Source: Nitrospirillum pindoramense
GTDB taxonomy: Bacteria > Pseudomonadota > Alphaproteobacteria > Azospirillales > Azospirillaceae
NCBI RefSeq assembly: GCF_007827955.1
Contig: NZ_VITR01000005.1
Location: 310,001-374,000 of the forward strand
Direction: 5' to 3'
DNA length: 64,000 bases
The translations under genes and the position numbers were made by a program. Shown piece after piece: positions 18,282-27,071 of the stretch (position 1 is its first letter; the number at the start of each line of letters is the position of its first letter). The notes under the pieces were generated by a model. That model ran no database searches. It was not told the DNA's origin and saw only the letters and a list, made by a program, of their open reading frames with translations.

Positions 18282-19439
18282 ATGATGAACAGTTTGTTTC
18301 CAACCAGCATGAAAATGCTGGACCGGCCGCTGTCTTTTGGTGATCGGGTTGCTATTCTGACGAGAACCAAAAACCGCCCAATCCTATTGGCTCGGGCATT
18401 CGCCAGTATAATCGCCCAGACCCATCAGAACTGGCATCTTTATCTGGTGAATGATGGCGGCGATCCGGCACAGGTCAATGAGTTAGTGGAGACATATGAG
18501 ACGGCATTCGCGGGCCGCCTCACCGTTATTCACCACGAACGTAGCCTGGGGATGGAGGCCGCCTCCAACGCCGGCCTCAGCATCGCACAAGGTGATTTTA
18601 TCGTCGTGCATGATGATGATGACTCATGGCACCCCGAATTCCTAGAAATTACCACCAAGCACCTGAATGCTCCCTCGAACCATAAATACGCGGCAGTCCT
18701 GACGAACTGCTATGTCGTCAATGAGCGTATAGAGAACGACCGTGTATTGGAACAGGACCGTACTGTCTGGTCATACTGGCAGCCTCAGGTCGACTTGGCG
18801 ACGATGCTGACGAGAAATATCTCGCCACCCATTTGCCTTTTAGTCCGAAAGGCGATTGCTGATTTGATTGGCCCGTTCAACGCCACCCTGCCTGTACTGG
18901 GAGACTGGGACTACAATCTGCGCATCCTAACCGTGGGCGACATCGCCACCATACCCGAACCCTTGGCATATTATCACCACCGTGTCCAAACGGATACCGG
19001 TCTCTACGGCAATTCTGTTCGGGCCGGTGTCAACCAGCATCAACTGTATGACACATTGTATCGCAATAGCTTGGTGCGACCTCTACTGCAGAAGGAACCG
19101 GGCTACATCGGGCTTCTTCACATCCTGTTGCGTCAAGCTGATGGGAAGCACTCGCAGACCATAGACCTCCTGAAGCAGCAAGATACGTGGAACCATCACC
19201 GACATGCGGATCTACAGCACCGCATTACTGTCTTCGCTGCTCGCCTGGATAACTCGGAGGCCCAACTCCACCAGATCAATGAAACCTTGGCTCAGTTGCG
19301 CCAATCCGCCCTGGAAGATCGGGCGGTGATCCTGGAAATTCATTATATGCTAAGCCAGTTAACTAGGCTGCTTCGGGGCTTCTGGCGGCGCATAGTCCCT
19401 CTCCGGCGCTTGATCGCAAAGATGCGTGGACGGATTTGA
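18282..19439 (+). CDS. Family 2 glycosyltransferase
   Basis: This is a 385-residue GT-A glycosyltransferase. The nucleotide-binding half starts at about residue 22 (VAILTRTKNRP), and the metal motif appears as HDDDDSW with Asp111-114. The C-terminal 80 residues look helical and end in a basic, tryptophan-containing tail (LLRGFWRRIVPLRRL), similar in character to the tail of the methyltransferase upstream. GT2 enzymes transfer sugars from nucleotide donors; neither donor nor acceptor can be read here. The gene follows the HAD gene by 24 bp, so the two are probably one transcript. Confidence 0.88.
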   Translation: MMNSLFPTSMKMLDRPLSFGDRVAILTRTKNRPILLARAFASIIAQTHQNWHLYLVNDGGDPAQVNELVETYETAFAGRLTVIHHERSLGMEAASNAGLSIAQGDFIVVHDDDDSWHPEFLEITTKHLNAPSNHKYAAVLTNCYVVNERIENDRVLEQDRTVWSYWQPQVDLATMLTRNISPPICLLVRKAIADLIGPFNATLPVLGDWDYNLRILTVGDIATIPEPLAYYHHRVQTDTGLYGNSVRAGVNQHQLYDTLYRNSLVRPLLQKEPGYIGLLHILLRQADGKHSQTIDLLKQQDTWNHHRHADLQHRITVFAARLDNSEAQLHQINETLAQLRQSALEDRAVILEIHYMLSQLTRLLRGFWRRIVPLRRLIAKMRGRI

Positions 19440-19730
19440 TCCCAGTCGAACCGACACCATGACAGCGCCCGCCTCTCCAATTGGCCGATCAGGGTGATTC
19501 CTCCTGAAGCGACGAAGGAAGAGAGGCGGTCCAGCGTGCGGCTCTCGGTCCTAGCAATAATGAGAATTATGTAAAGTTTTATAATATTCTTATCAATGAT
19601 ATGGCGATATTCCTAGGCCGTTCGATTAAACTTCCGAGATAAGCCTTACGCCCTTATTGTCAATGTCATCAAAAAAATAATGCGTTAATATATCTTGAGT
19701 AAATTTATTCATCGAGATTAGCGCATATCC
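19440..19730. other. 291-bp intergenic region in the glycan island
   Basis: No gene is visible. The stretch from about 19555 to 19725 is strongly A/T-rich (for example aaagttttataatattctt) and probably carries the promoter of the sulfotransferase gene. No clear terminator hairpin with a T-run is seen after the glycosyltransferase. Confidence 0.5.
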
Positions 19731-20612
19731 ATGGCAGTCTTCCACACACTCCACAATTACCTCAGCGGCTTACGCAGAGCACCTATCAGGCGTCACGAGA
19801 CCGCCAGCCCCCCGTTGTTCAGCGACGCTGCCCCAGTCCAGAGCTCCAATTGGCATCCGCACTTTGGCCAAATCACCGACACCTCCTTGAACGTATGGCT
19901 GGCGCGGTTCGCAGCTGTGCCAGCCACATGGTCGCTGGTCCTGGCGACTGACGAGCGTACGGGGAGTGAGTTGCTGTGCCAGTTGCTGGGCCAGACCGGC
20001 CGCCTAGGACGACCATCGGAATATCTAAATTGCGGCTGGATGCGCCGCTTCATACATGACTATCCTGATGACATACAGGAACAACTTTCCATTGCTCACC
20101 ATGTCGGCACCACGCCTAACGGTTGCTTTTCTATGAAACTGCATCCATGGCACATCGACCTACTGTCGACGGCGGAGGGGGCCGTCGCCGCCGCGTTTCC
20201 CAGCCCCCGCTTCGTGCGATTGATCCGGCAGGATTTGCTGGGTCAAGCTATATCTCTGCTCCGGGCCCGCCAGACCGGCAGCTATCACAGCCATATCCAA
20301 GAAGAAAAGCCCGCCACCTACGACGCCAATGCCATCGACGGTATCATACGTGATCTGTCCCGCAACCGGGCGCGCTGGGACATGTACTTCGCTCGCATCG
20401 GTGTGATCCCGCTTTTGGTCACTTATGAAGAATTGTGCACTGATACTTTCGGAGTGCTGACTCGCATTGCAACCTTCATGGGGGAAACGGTGCATCACAA
20501 GGATCTGGTTGGTATGTTACCCATACGCAAGCAGGCGAATAGCCAGTCGTGGGAATGGCGGGAACGCTATGTCCGGGAACGGGGCGACATCAATTATCTG
20601 GATCGCATGTGA
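19731..20612 (+). CDS. Stf0-type sulfotransferase family protein
   Basis: This is a 293-residue protein. The segment from about residue 67 (WSLVLATDERTGSELLCQLL, then GRPSEYLN) matches the start of Stf0 sulfotransferases, where the PAPS 5-phosphate loop normally reads PRSGST. Here it reads ERTGSE, so the Ser/Thr and Gly are kept but the loop is divergent. A later IRQDLLGQAISLLRARQTG block is also typical of the family. Members transfer sulfate from PAPS to sugars such as trehalose. Beside glycosyltransferase, methyltransferase and galE genes it may sulfate a surface glycan. No PAPS-synthesis genes are in the window. Confidence 0.78.
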   Translation: MAVFHTLHNYLSGLRRAPIRRHETASPPLFSDAAPVQSSNWHPHFGQITDTSLNVWLARFAAVPATWSLVLATDERTGSELLCQLLGQTGRLGRPSEYLNCGWMRRFIHDYPDDIQEQLSIAHHVGTTPNGCFSMKLHPWHIDLLSTAEGAVAAAFPSPRFVRLIRQDLLGQAISLLRARQTGSYHSHIQEEKPATYDANAIDGIIRDLSRNRARWDMYFARIGVIPLLVTYEELCTDTFGVLTRIATFMGETVHHKDLVGMLPIRKQANSQSWEWRERYVRERGDINYLDRM

Positions 20613-20652
20613 TCGGACACGGAACTGGTCATGCGGCCCAACGTTGACGTGA

Positions 20653-21543
20653 TCACCCTTCCCCAACCATCATCTTCACGATGGCCGAGAAATCCAGGTG
20701 CCCATTCCCGGCCGCCGAGAACAAGGCGTACAGCGCCGCCGCGTTGGCGCCCAAAGGCGTGGCGGCACCGCTGGAGGCGGCGGCAGCCTGGGCCAGCTTC
20801 AGGTCCTTCAGCATCATGTCGACGGCGAAGCCCGGCGCGTAGTCACGGTTGGCGGGGGAGGTCGGCACAGGACCAGGGACCGGGCAGTAGGTCGTCAGCG
20901 ACCAGCATTGGCCGGAGGAGGTGGAGCTGACGTCGAACAGCTTCTGCCGGTCCAGGCCCAGCTTGTCGGCCAGGGCGAAGGCCTCCGACACGGCGATCAT
21001 GGAAATGCCCAGGATCATGTTGTTGCAGATCTTGGCGGCCTGGCCGGTGCCGGGGCCGCCGGTATGCACCACCGTCTTGCCCATCTGCGCCAGATAGGGC
21101 CGCGCCCGCTCCATCGCCTCGTCACTGCCGCCCACCATGAAGGTCAGCGTGCCGGCGGCCGCCCCGCCAGTGCCACCGGAGACGGGGGCGTCCACCAGGA
21201 CGAAGCCACGGGCGGCGGCGGCGGCGGCAACGGCACGGGCGCTGTCGACGTCGATGGTGGAGCTGTCGATCAGCAGGGCGCCCGGGGCCGCAGTGTCGAA
21301 GACGTTGCCGGCGTCCTCATAAACGCCGCGCACGTGGCGGCCGGCGGGCAGCATAGTGACTACCACCTCGGCACCCGAGGCTGCATCGCCGACGGACCCG
21401 GCGATGACACCGCCCGCCTCGGCCAAGGCGGCCAGCGACTGGGGCGACAAGTCGAAACCCACGACGGTGTGGCCGGCCTTCAGCAGGTTGCGGGCCATGG
21501 GCAGGCCCATGTTGCCCAGGCCGATGAACGCGATGCGGCTCAT
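20653..21543 (-). CDS. mmsB: 3-hydroxyisobutyrate dehydrogenase
   Basis: This is a 296-residue beta-hydroxyacid dehydrogenase that oxidises 3-hydroxyisobutyrate to methylmalonate semialdehyde in valine breakdown. It has the NAD fold GLGNMGLPMA (residues 8-17), the substrate block DAPVSGGTGGA (118-128) and catalytic Lys171 in KICNNM. The start at 21543 has GAGAGGAA upstream; the frame is open eleven codons further but without a better site. It is the third gene of an operon with an acyl-CoA dehydrogenase and an aldehyde dehydrogenase, spaced 29 bp each, and that context supports the valine assignment over other hydroxyacid dehydrogenases. Confidence 0.9.
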   Translation of the reverse strand: MSRIAFIGLGNMGLPMARNLLKAGHTVVGFDLSPQSLAALAEAGGVIAGSVGDAASGAEVVVTMLPAGRHVRGVYEDAGNVFDTAAPGALLIDSSTIDVDSARAVAAAAAARGFVLVDAPVSGGTGGAAAGTLTFMVGGSDEAMERARPYLAQMGKTVVHTGGPGTGQAAKICNNMILGISMIAVSEAFALADKLGLDRQKLFDVSSTSSGQCWSLTTYCPVPGPVPTSPANRDYAPGFAVDMMLKDLKLAQAAAASSGAATPLGANAAALYALFSAAGNGHLDFSAIVKMMVGEG

Positions 21544-21572
21544 GATCGTTCCTCTCCCGTAATGATTATTCT

Positions 21573-22715
21573 TCAACCCTTCGCCAACAGGCGGCGGGCG
21601 ATGATCAGACGCATGATCTCATTGGTGCCCTCCAGGATCTGGTGGACCCGGACGTCGCGGACGTAGCGTTCCAGCGGGTATTCGCGGATGTAGCCGTAAC
21701 CACCGTGCAGCTGCAGCGCCTCATTGCACACCTGGAAGCCCACATCGGTGGCGAAGCGCTTGGCCATGGCGCACCAGGTGGTCGCCTCGGGATCGCCGGC
21801 GTCCAGGGCAGCCGCCGCGCGGTGCACCATCAGGCGCGCGGCCTCCAGCTCCGTCGCCATGTCGGCCAAGCGAAACTGCAGGGCCTGGAAATCCGCCAGC
21901 TTGCGGCCGAAGGCCTCGCGCTCCCCCATGTAGCGGGTGGCGAGGTCCAGGCAGGCGCGGGCGCCGCCCAGGGAACAGGAGGCGATGTTGATGCGCCCCC
22001 CATCCAGGCCCTTCATGGCGATGCCGAAGCCCGCCCCCTCCTCGCCCAGCCGGTTTTCCACCGGCACGCGGCAGTCCTCGAAGATCACCTGGGCGGTGGG
22101 CTGGCAGTTCCAGCCCATCTTCCTTTCCTTCTTACCGAAGCTGAGGCCCGGCGTGCCCTTCTCCACCACCAGGGCGGAGATGCCCTTGGGGCCCGGACCG
22201 CCGGTGCGCACCATGACGACATAGAGGTCGGAGACACCGGCGCCGGAGATGAAGGCCTTGGACCCGTTCAGCACATAATGGTCGCCATCCCGCACCGCCT
22301 TGGTGCGCAAGGCGGCGGCGTCGGAGCCGGAGCCCGGCTCCGTCAGGCAATAGCTGGCCACCCGGTCCATGGTCATAAGGCCCGGTAGGTACCCGGCCCT
22401 GATCGTATCGCTACCGAAACGATCGATCATCCATGCCGCCATGTTGTGAATGGACAGGAAGGCGGCGGTGGCAACACAACCAGCGGACAGCTCCTCGAAC
22501 AACAAAGCCGCGTCCAGGCGGCTGAGGCCGGAGCCGCCATGCTCCTCCCCGCAATAGAGCCCGCCCATGCCTAGGGCGGCGGCGGCACGCAACGCGTCGA
22601 GGGGGAAGATTTCCTTTTCGTCCCATTCAGCGGCGTGTGGTGCCAAATGCTCGGCGGCGAAGTCCCGCGCCATGTCGCGGAACGCCGACTGCTCCTCCGT
22701 CATGCGGAAGTCCAT
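21573..22715 (-). CDS. Acyl-CoA dehydrogenase, probably isobutyryl-CoA dehydrogenase
   Basis: This 380-residue FAD flavoprotein covers the whole family length. It has the N-terminal helical domain, [14 protein letters not shown] for FAD/substrate contact, the middle beta domain, and the C-terminal helical domain with catalytic Glu362 in [11 protein letters not shown]. The start [18 protein letters not shown] and [13 protein letters not shown] are close to ACAD8-type isobutyryl-CoA dehydrogenases, which make methacrylyl-CoA in valine degradation. An AGGGAGGG site precedes the ATG. Its neighbours, mmsB and an aldehyde dehydrogenase, agree. A short branched-chain specificity is likely, but the exact substrate is inferred. 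Confidence 0.9.
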   Translation of the reverse strand: MDFRMTEEQSAFRDMARDFAAEHLAPHAAEWDEKEIFPLDALRAAAALGMGGLYCGEEHGGSGLSRLDAALLFEELSAGCVATAAFLSIHNMAAWMIDRFGSDTIRAGYLPGLMTMDRVASYCLTEPGSGSDAAALRTKAVRDGDHYVLNGSKAFISGAGVSDLYVVMVRTGGPGPKGISALVVEKGTPGLSFGKKERKMGWNCQPTAQVIFEDCRVPVENRLGEEGAGFGIAMKGLDGGRINIASCSLGGARACLDLATRYMGEREAFGRKLADFQALQFRLADMATELEAARLMVHRAAAALDAGDPEATTWCAMAKRFATDVGFQVCNEALQLHGGYGYIREYPLERYVRDVRVHQILEGTNEIMRLIIARRLLAKG

Positions 22716-22744
22716 GGCCCTACCCTCCCTGTTCTTATGCCGTA

Positions 22745-24256
22745 TCAGGCCATGTTCAGCATGATGGTCTTCTTGTGGGTGAAGTGCTCCAGCATGGCCT
22801 CCAAGGTCGCTTCCTTGCCCAGGCCGGAGGACTTCACCCCGCCGTAGGACAGGTTGGGCTGCACCACCAGGTTCTGGTTCACCTGCACCAGGCCGGCCTG
22901 CAGGCGCTGGGTGGCGTCCAGCGCCGTCTTGAGGTCACGGGTCCAGATGGTGGCGGCCAGGCCGAACTCGCTGTCGTTGGCCTGATTGATCACGTCCTCG
23001 TAATCCGTGAAGCGAATGACGCAGGTGACCGGCCCGAAGATCTCCTCCCGCGCCAACCGGCTGTCGTTGGTCATGCCGGTGAAGATCACAGGGCGGACGT
23101 ACAGGCCCTTGGTCAAGGCGGTGTCGGTGGGCAGGGCGGAGCATTCGTGCGCGGTGGCGCCGGGGGTGCGCTTGCCCTCGGCGATGTAGCCCTGCACCCG
23201 ATCGAACTGCTGCGGTGAGACGATGGTGCCGATGTCCGTCCTCTCGTCCAGCGGGTCGCCCATGACCATGGCGTCCACCTTGGCCTTCAGCGCCGTGACG
23301 AAGGCATCGTGCAGGCTGTCATGCACGAAGATGCGGCTGGCGGCGGTGCAGCTCTGCCCCTGGCGGGTGAAGCGCATGCCGGTGATGGCGCCGGCCACCG
23401 CCTGTTCCAGATCCGCGTCCCCCATGACGATCATGGGGCTTTTGCCGCCCAGTTCCAGGGTCACGGGGATCAGCTTGTCGGCCGCCGTGCGGCTGACGAT
23501 GCGGCCGGTCTCGACCGAGCCGGTGAAGGTGACCTTGGCCACCTTGGGGTGCGCCACCAGCGGCGCGCCGCACTCGGGGCCGAAGCCGGACAGGATGTTC
23601 AGCACGCCGGCCGGCAACACCTGGGCCATGATCTGGCAGGCGCGCAACACGGCGAACGGCGCCTCCTCCGCCGACTTCACCACCACGGTGTTGCCCGCCA
23701 CCAGCGCCGGCGCGATCTTCAGCGCCATCAGCATCATGGGCACGTTCCACGGGATGATGGCGCCCACCACGCCCAGGGGTTCCCGCACCGTCAGCGTCAG
23801 CATCTTGGGATTGAAGGGCACGGTCTCGCCCTTCAGTTCACCGCCCAGGCCGCCATAGAAGGTGAAGGCATCGGCCAGCACGCCGGCCTCGACCCGGCTT
23901 TCCGTGCGCAGGGCCTTGCCCGTCTCCAGCGCCACCAGGCGGGCCAATTCTTCTGTGTGCGCGGTCAGCAGACGGCCGCATTCCGCCACAAGCCGGCCCC
24001 GCTCCCGCGCCGGCAGCGCCTTCCACGTCATGCCGGCCTCGACGGCGGCGACCACGGCGGCATCCACGTCCGCAGCCTCGCCAAACGCGGCCCGGCCCAT
24101 GACATCACCCTTGGCCGGGTTGATGACGTCGAAGGTCTTGCCCGAGGCAGATGCCATCAGACGGCCGCCAATCAGGTGCTTACCCGACAGGTCGGCGGCC
24201 AGGGCGTAGGGATCCAGCTGCGGGGCCAGGGCCTGGGTGGGAGTGGGGGTGCTCAT
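22745..24256 (-). CDS. NAD(P)-dependent aldehyde dehydrogenase
   Basis: This 503-residue ALDH superfamily enzyme has the general base in [10 protein letters not shown] (Glu269), the nucleophile in [11 protein letters not shown] (Cys303), and PWNVP plus [13 protein letters not shown] for cofactor binding. It is first in the operon with isobutyryl-CoA dehydrogenase and mmsB. In that position one often finds CoA-acylating methylmalonate-semialdehyde dehydrogenase (mmsA), which usually reads GQRCMA at the active site. This protein looks like a hydrolytic ALDH instead, so it would yield a free acid rather than a CoA ester. The true substrate may be an aldehyde from a related branched-chain or amine pathway. 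Confidence 0.88.
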   Translation of the reverse strand: MSTPTPTQALAPQLDPYALAADLSGKHLIGGRLMASASGKTFDVINPAKGDVMGRAAFGEAADVDAAVVAAVEAGMTWKALPARERGRLVAECGRLLTAHTEELARLVALETGKALRTESRVEAGVLADAFTFYGGLGGELKGETVPFNPKMLTLTVREPLGVVGAIIPWNVPMMLMALKIAPALVAGNTVVVKSAEEAPFAVLRACQIMAQVLPAGVLNILSGFGPECGAPLVAHPKVAKVTFTGSVETGRIVSRTAADKLIPVTLELGGKSPMIVMGDADLEQAVAGAITGMRFTRQGQSCTAASRIFVHDSLHDAFVTALKAKVDAMVMGDPLDERTDIGTIVSPQQFDRVQGYIAEGKRTPGATAHECSALPTDTALTKGLYVRPVIFTGMTNDSRLAREEIFGPVTCVIRFTDYEDVINQANDSEFGLAATIWTRDLKTALDATQRLQAGLVQVNQNLVVQPNLSYGGVKSSGLGKEATLEAMLEHFTHKKTIMLNMA

Positions 24257-24611
24257 GGGGGTTCACTCCTGCTTATTCTGATTCGGGCCTGTTTATTCCG
24301 CTTCAGGGCGGCCCCGAATGCCGGAACCGGGCCAGGGGCCCAGCCCCGTCAGGTCAAGACATGGCGCGCGATGGCGAAGGGCGCCAGTATCCAGGTGGCG
24401 ATCCGGGCGTTATAGGGGCAAGTGCGCGAAACCGCTGTGCATAAAAACACCGATGCCCCGGCCGACCTTGGGGAAAATGGGCACAGGGGCGGAGCCCGAA
24501 CGATGGTCAGACCGACATGACCGACGTGCGCCTGGCGAACGGATTACGGGGGTAGCGCCAACGGCCGCGGATGTAACGCCATTTAAATTTGTTACCGCTA
24601 ACAAAAGTCGC
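24257..24611. other. 355-bp intergenic region upstream of the valine operon
   Basis: No convincing gene is present. The part next to 24257 should hold the promoter of the minus-strand aldehyde dehydrogenase operon. An open frame on the plus strand across 24318-24710 lacks codon character and any recognisable domain, so I left it out. Confidence 0.5.
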
Positions 24612-24640
24612 TTGACGACAAGAGGCGATATAAATATTAT
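24612..24640 (+). promoter_or_regulatory. Sigma70-like promoter
   Basis: ttgacg (24612-24617), a 17-bp spacer and tattat (24635-24640) lie in a local A/T-rich patch. The match to -35/-10 consensus and spacing is very good for this GC-rich genome. It points toward the structured non-coding stretch and the alpha/beta hydrolase downstream. Confidence 0.65.
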
Positions 24641-24646
24641 TTATCC

Positions 24647-24930
24647 CAAGCGAACGGTCCTGCGGGATCGATCGACCATGATGGGGAAGAAGCACCCGAC
24701 GATGTCGTGACGCCGCTGCGGCGCATGACAGGCTGGCCTTGGCGCCGCCCGTTCGCCTTCACCCCATCGCCCGAGTTTCGCCGACCCTGTCGGCATATCG
24801 CATCTGGCAAGTCCTGCAGAGGCCCGCTCATGGTCCGGCAGGGGTTACCCGATGGCCCTGAGAGAACCCTCCCGTTCCCAGGGTCTTATCTCCCCAAGCC
24901 GGGGCGCGCGTCGCCCCGGCTTCTTTTTTT
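24647..24930 (+). ncRNA. Candidate structured small RNA or attenuated leader
   Basis: Starting at the expected initiation point of the promoter above, about 284 nt run to an intrinsic terminator without a credible reading frame. Short hairpins are visible: gccga/tcggc (24780-24784 with 24790-24794), cctgc/gcagg (24813-24817 with 24838-24842) and ccctg/caggg (24856-24860 with 24879-24883). The terminator comes next. Near the 5' end, ggggaagaag could pair with cttatctcccc before the terminator, closing the whole molecule. I do not recognise a known riboswitch, SRP, RNase P or tmRNA core; a 6S-like RNA is possible. The hydrolase start is 95 bp beyond the terminator. Confidence 0.45.
24896..24930 (+). 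terminator. Intrinsic terminator
   Basis: An 11-bp GC-rich perfect stem (aagccggggcg with cgccccggctt) and a 5-nt loop are followed by c and seven T residues. It is the clearest terminator in the window. It lies 94 bp upstream of the hydrolase start rather than downstream of a gene. Confidence 0.9.
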
Positions 24931-25024
24931 CCCATATCCGCCGACCCGCCCGATGTTCCCGATTCCCCTGGCGCGGCCGATACGCCAGGATGGCGTGGGG
25001 AAAATTGGGGGGATTTGGACAATC

Positions 25025-25957
25025 ATGCGTAGGTATTCGATTGCCGTGGCCATGGCCCTGTGCGTGCTATCCGCCTGGACGGGAACACCGGCGGGAGCGA
25101 AAGCACCGGCGGGTTCCGTCGATCTGGGGACGCAAGCCATTCCGGCCGCCATCGGCGCCGACCCCACGCCCGACACCCAGCATCCGGCGCGCATGGCGGT
25201 GCTGCACATCCCCACAGGCGCGCGCAATGGGCACCCGGTGGAGATCAACGGCGTGGCCTATCTGGCATCAGGCGCCGGACCCCACCCCACCCTGCTGCTG
25301 CTGCACGGCCTGCCCGGCAATGAGAAGAACCTGGATCTGGCCCAGGCGGTGCGCCGCGCCGGTTGGAACGTGGTCACCCTGAACTATCGCGGCTCATGGG
25401 GCAGCCCCGGCAGCTTCCGCTTCGCCAACAACCCCGAGGACGCGGCGGCGGCCCTGGCCTACCTTCGCGACCCGGCCCATGCGCAGGAACTGGGGATAGC
25501 CACCGACCGCCTGGTCATCGCCGGGCACAGCATGGGGGCGTGGACCGCCGTCCACACGGCGGCCAAGGATGGCGCGCTGGCCGGCCTGATTCTGATTTCC
25601 ATGGGTGACATCGGCGTCATCGCCCATCTGCCCCATGACAAGCTGGTGGCGCTGGCGGCAGACAACCGCGAATCCCTGGCAGGCGTGACGCCGGAAAGCA
25701 TGGCCAAGGAAATGGAAAGCCATGCCGACGCCTTCGCCACCGCCCCGCTGACCGCCCGCCTGACGGGCACGCCCCTGTTGGCGCTGACATCCGACGATGG
25801 ACTGGCCAGCCATACCGACGCCCTGGTGGCCGGCATCCGCGCCCACGGCGGCAGCCGCATCACCACCGGCCACGCCGCCACCGACCACGGCTGGTCCGAT
25901 CACCGTATCGCGCTGGAGGCGGCGGTGATCAACTGGTTGCAGAATTTGGGGCGCTGA
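25025..25957 (+). CDS. Alpha/beta hydrolase, exported
   Basis: This 310-residue serine hydrolase has a signal peptide (MRRYSIAVAMAL to AGAKA). The oxyanion motif HGLPG is at residues 94-98, the nucleophile elbow GHSMG carries Ser169, and a likely acid (LTSDDG) and His (ATDHGWSDH) follow. The arrangement resembles dienelactone-hydrolase-like or acyl-peptidase-like esterases. The open frame extends 106 codons upstream through a terminator and structured RNA region, so I take the ATG at 25025, which starts the signal peptide. Substrate unknown. It is convergent with hldD and could be expressed from the promoter at 24612 if the terminator is read through. Confidence 0.82.
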   Translation: MRRYSIAVAMALCVLSAWTGTPAGAKAPAGSVDLGTQAIPAAIGADPTPDTQHPARMAVLHIPTGARNGHPVEINGVAYLASGAGPHPTLLLLHGLPGNEKNLDLAQAVRRAGWNVVTLNYRGSWGSPGSFRFANNPEDAAAALAYLRDPAHAQELGIATDRLVIAGHSMGAWTAVHTAAKDGALAGLILISMGDIGVIAHLPHDKLVALAADNRESLAGVTPESMAKEMESHADAFATAPLTARLTGTPLLALTSDDGLASHTDALVAGIRAHGGSRITTGHAATDHGWSDHRIALEAAVINWLQNLGR

Positions 25958-25983
25958 ACGAACGGGGCCCGTGACGCATCCGG

Positions 25984-26970
25984 TCACACATACGGGTCCG
26001 GCGACCCCATGTGGTCCTGGACGTAGCGGCGGATGCCCTCCTCCAACTCCGTGAAGGGGCGGTCGTAGCCGGCGGCGCGCAGGCGGCCCATGTCCGCCTG
26101 GGTGTAATACTGGTACTTGCCCTTCAGGTGGTCGGGCATGGGGATGTAGTCGATGCGCGGCGGCAGGCCCGCGGCAGCGAATAGGGCGCGGGCCAGGTCG
26201 TTCCAGCTGCGCGCCTTGCCGGTGCCCAGGTTGAAAAGGCCGCTGACACCCGGGTTGTCGTGGAGCCACAGCATGACGTCGACCGTGTCGCCCACCCAGA
26301 TGAAGTCGCGCAACTGGCCGCCGTCGGCGTAGTCCGCCCGGTCGGAGGCGAACAGCCGGGCCGGTTCACCGCCCATGATCTGGGGATGGAGCTTGGCCGG
26401 GACGGAGCGCATGGCGCCCTTGTGATACTCGTTGGGGCCATAGACGTTGAAGAACTTCAGGCCCACATGCTGCGGAGGCGTGGGGTCCCGCCGATCAATC
26501 GCGGCGCGCACGCGGCGGTCCAGCAGGTGCTTGGACCAGCCATAGGGGTTCAGCGGGCGTAAGCGGGCCAGTGCCTCGGCCGAGGAATCATCGTCGAAGC
26601 CCTGGGCGCCGTCGCCGTAGGTCGCGGCGGAGGACGCGTAGATCAGGCGCACGCCCGTGGCGGCGCACCACGACCATAGGTCCAGCGTCAGGCGGAAGTT
26701 GTTCTCCACCACCCGGTCGGCGTCGGTTTCCGTGGTCGCCGAAATGGCGCCCATGTGGAAAATGACCTCCACCGCGTCGCCATGGCAGTCCAGGAATTCC
26801 GGCAACTGTTCCGGCGTCACGATATCGTGCAGGTTCCGCTTGGCGATGTTGCGCCACTTGTCGCCCTGGCGCAGCCGGTCGACCACGACGATCGGACCCA
26901 GGCCCCGCTGTTCCAGGCCGGCGACGAGATTGGACCCGATGAAGCCGGCGCCGCCGGTCACGATGATCAT
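25984..26970 (-). CDS. hldD: ADP-L-glycero-D-manno-heptose 6-epimerase
   Basis: This is a 328-residue extended SDR. The NADP motif GGAGFIGSN is at residues 6-14; the family's ASSAATYGDG and the Tyr143/Lys147 pair in YGWSK follow, with MRSVPAKLHPQI later. It epimerises ADP-D-glycero-beta-D-manno-heptose at C6, the last step in making the heptose donor for the lipopolysaccharide inner core. It lies 101 bp after hldE on the same strand, so both belong to one pathway and likely one transcript. Length and motifs are normal for the family. Confidence 0.95.
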   Translation of the reverse strand: MIIVTGGAGFIGSNLVAGLEQRGLGPIVVVDRLRQGDKWRNIAKRNLHDIVTPEQLPEFLDCHGDAVEVIFHMGAISATTETDADRVVENNFRLTLDLWSWCAATGVRLIYASSAATYGDGAQGFDDDSSAEALARLRPLNPYGWSKHLLDRRVRAAIDRRDPTPPQHVGLKFFNVYGPNEYHKGAMRSVPAKLHPQIMGGEPARLFASDRADYADGGQLRDFIWVGDTVDVMLWLHDNPGVSGLFNLGTGKARSWNDLARALFAAAGLPPRIDYIPMPDHLKGKYQYYTQADMGRLRAAGYDRPFTELEEGIRRYVQDHMGSPDPYV

Positions 26971-27071
26971 GGACTGTCACTTCCCATAAAATCCGTGCCG
27001 GTTCCCTGGACGGCGCCGGCACGGTCTTGATAGGGGACCGGGCCGGCCGGGGCAAGCCATCGGGGGACAGG

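Noticed and set aside
12263-20612. Whole region considered as a prophage or integrative element
   Set aside because: No integrase, attachment repeats, phage structural genes or tRNA boundary are seen; the content is glycan biosynthesis with one transposase relic.
22745-24256. Assignment of the aldehyde dehydrogenase as mmsA
   Set aside because: The active-site sequence GQSCTA differs from the GQRCMA expected for CoA-acylating methylmalonate-semialdehyde dehydrogenase.
24318-24710. A 130-codon frame upstream of the promoter at 24612
   Set aside because: No codon bias, domain or ribosome site, and it runs across the promoter elements.
24856-24883. TPP-riboswitch-like ctgagag near the terminator
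   Set aside because: The matching downstream TPP core (aacctgat and following) is absent, so the resemblance is only to a short motif.
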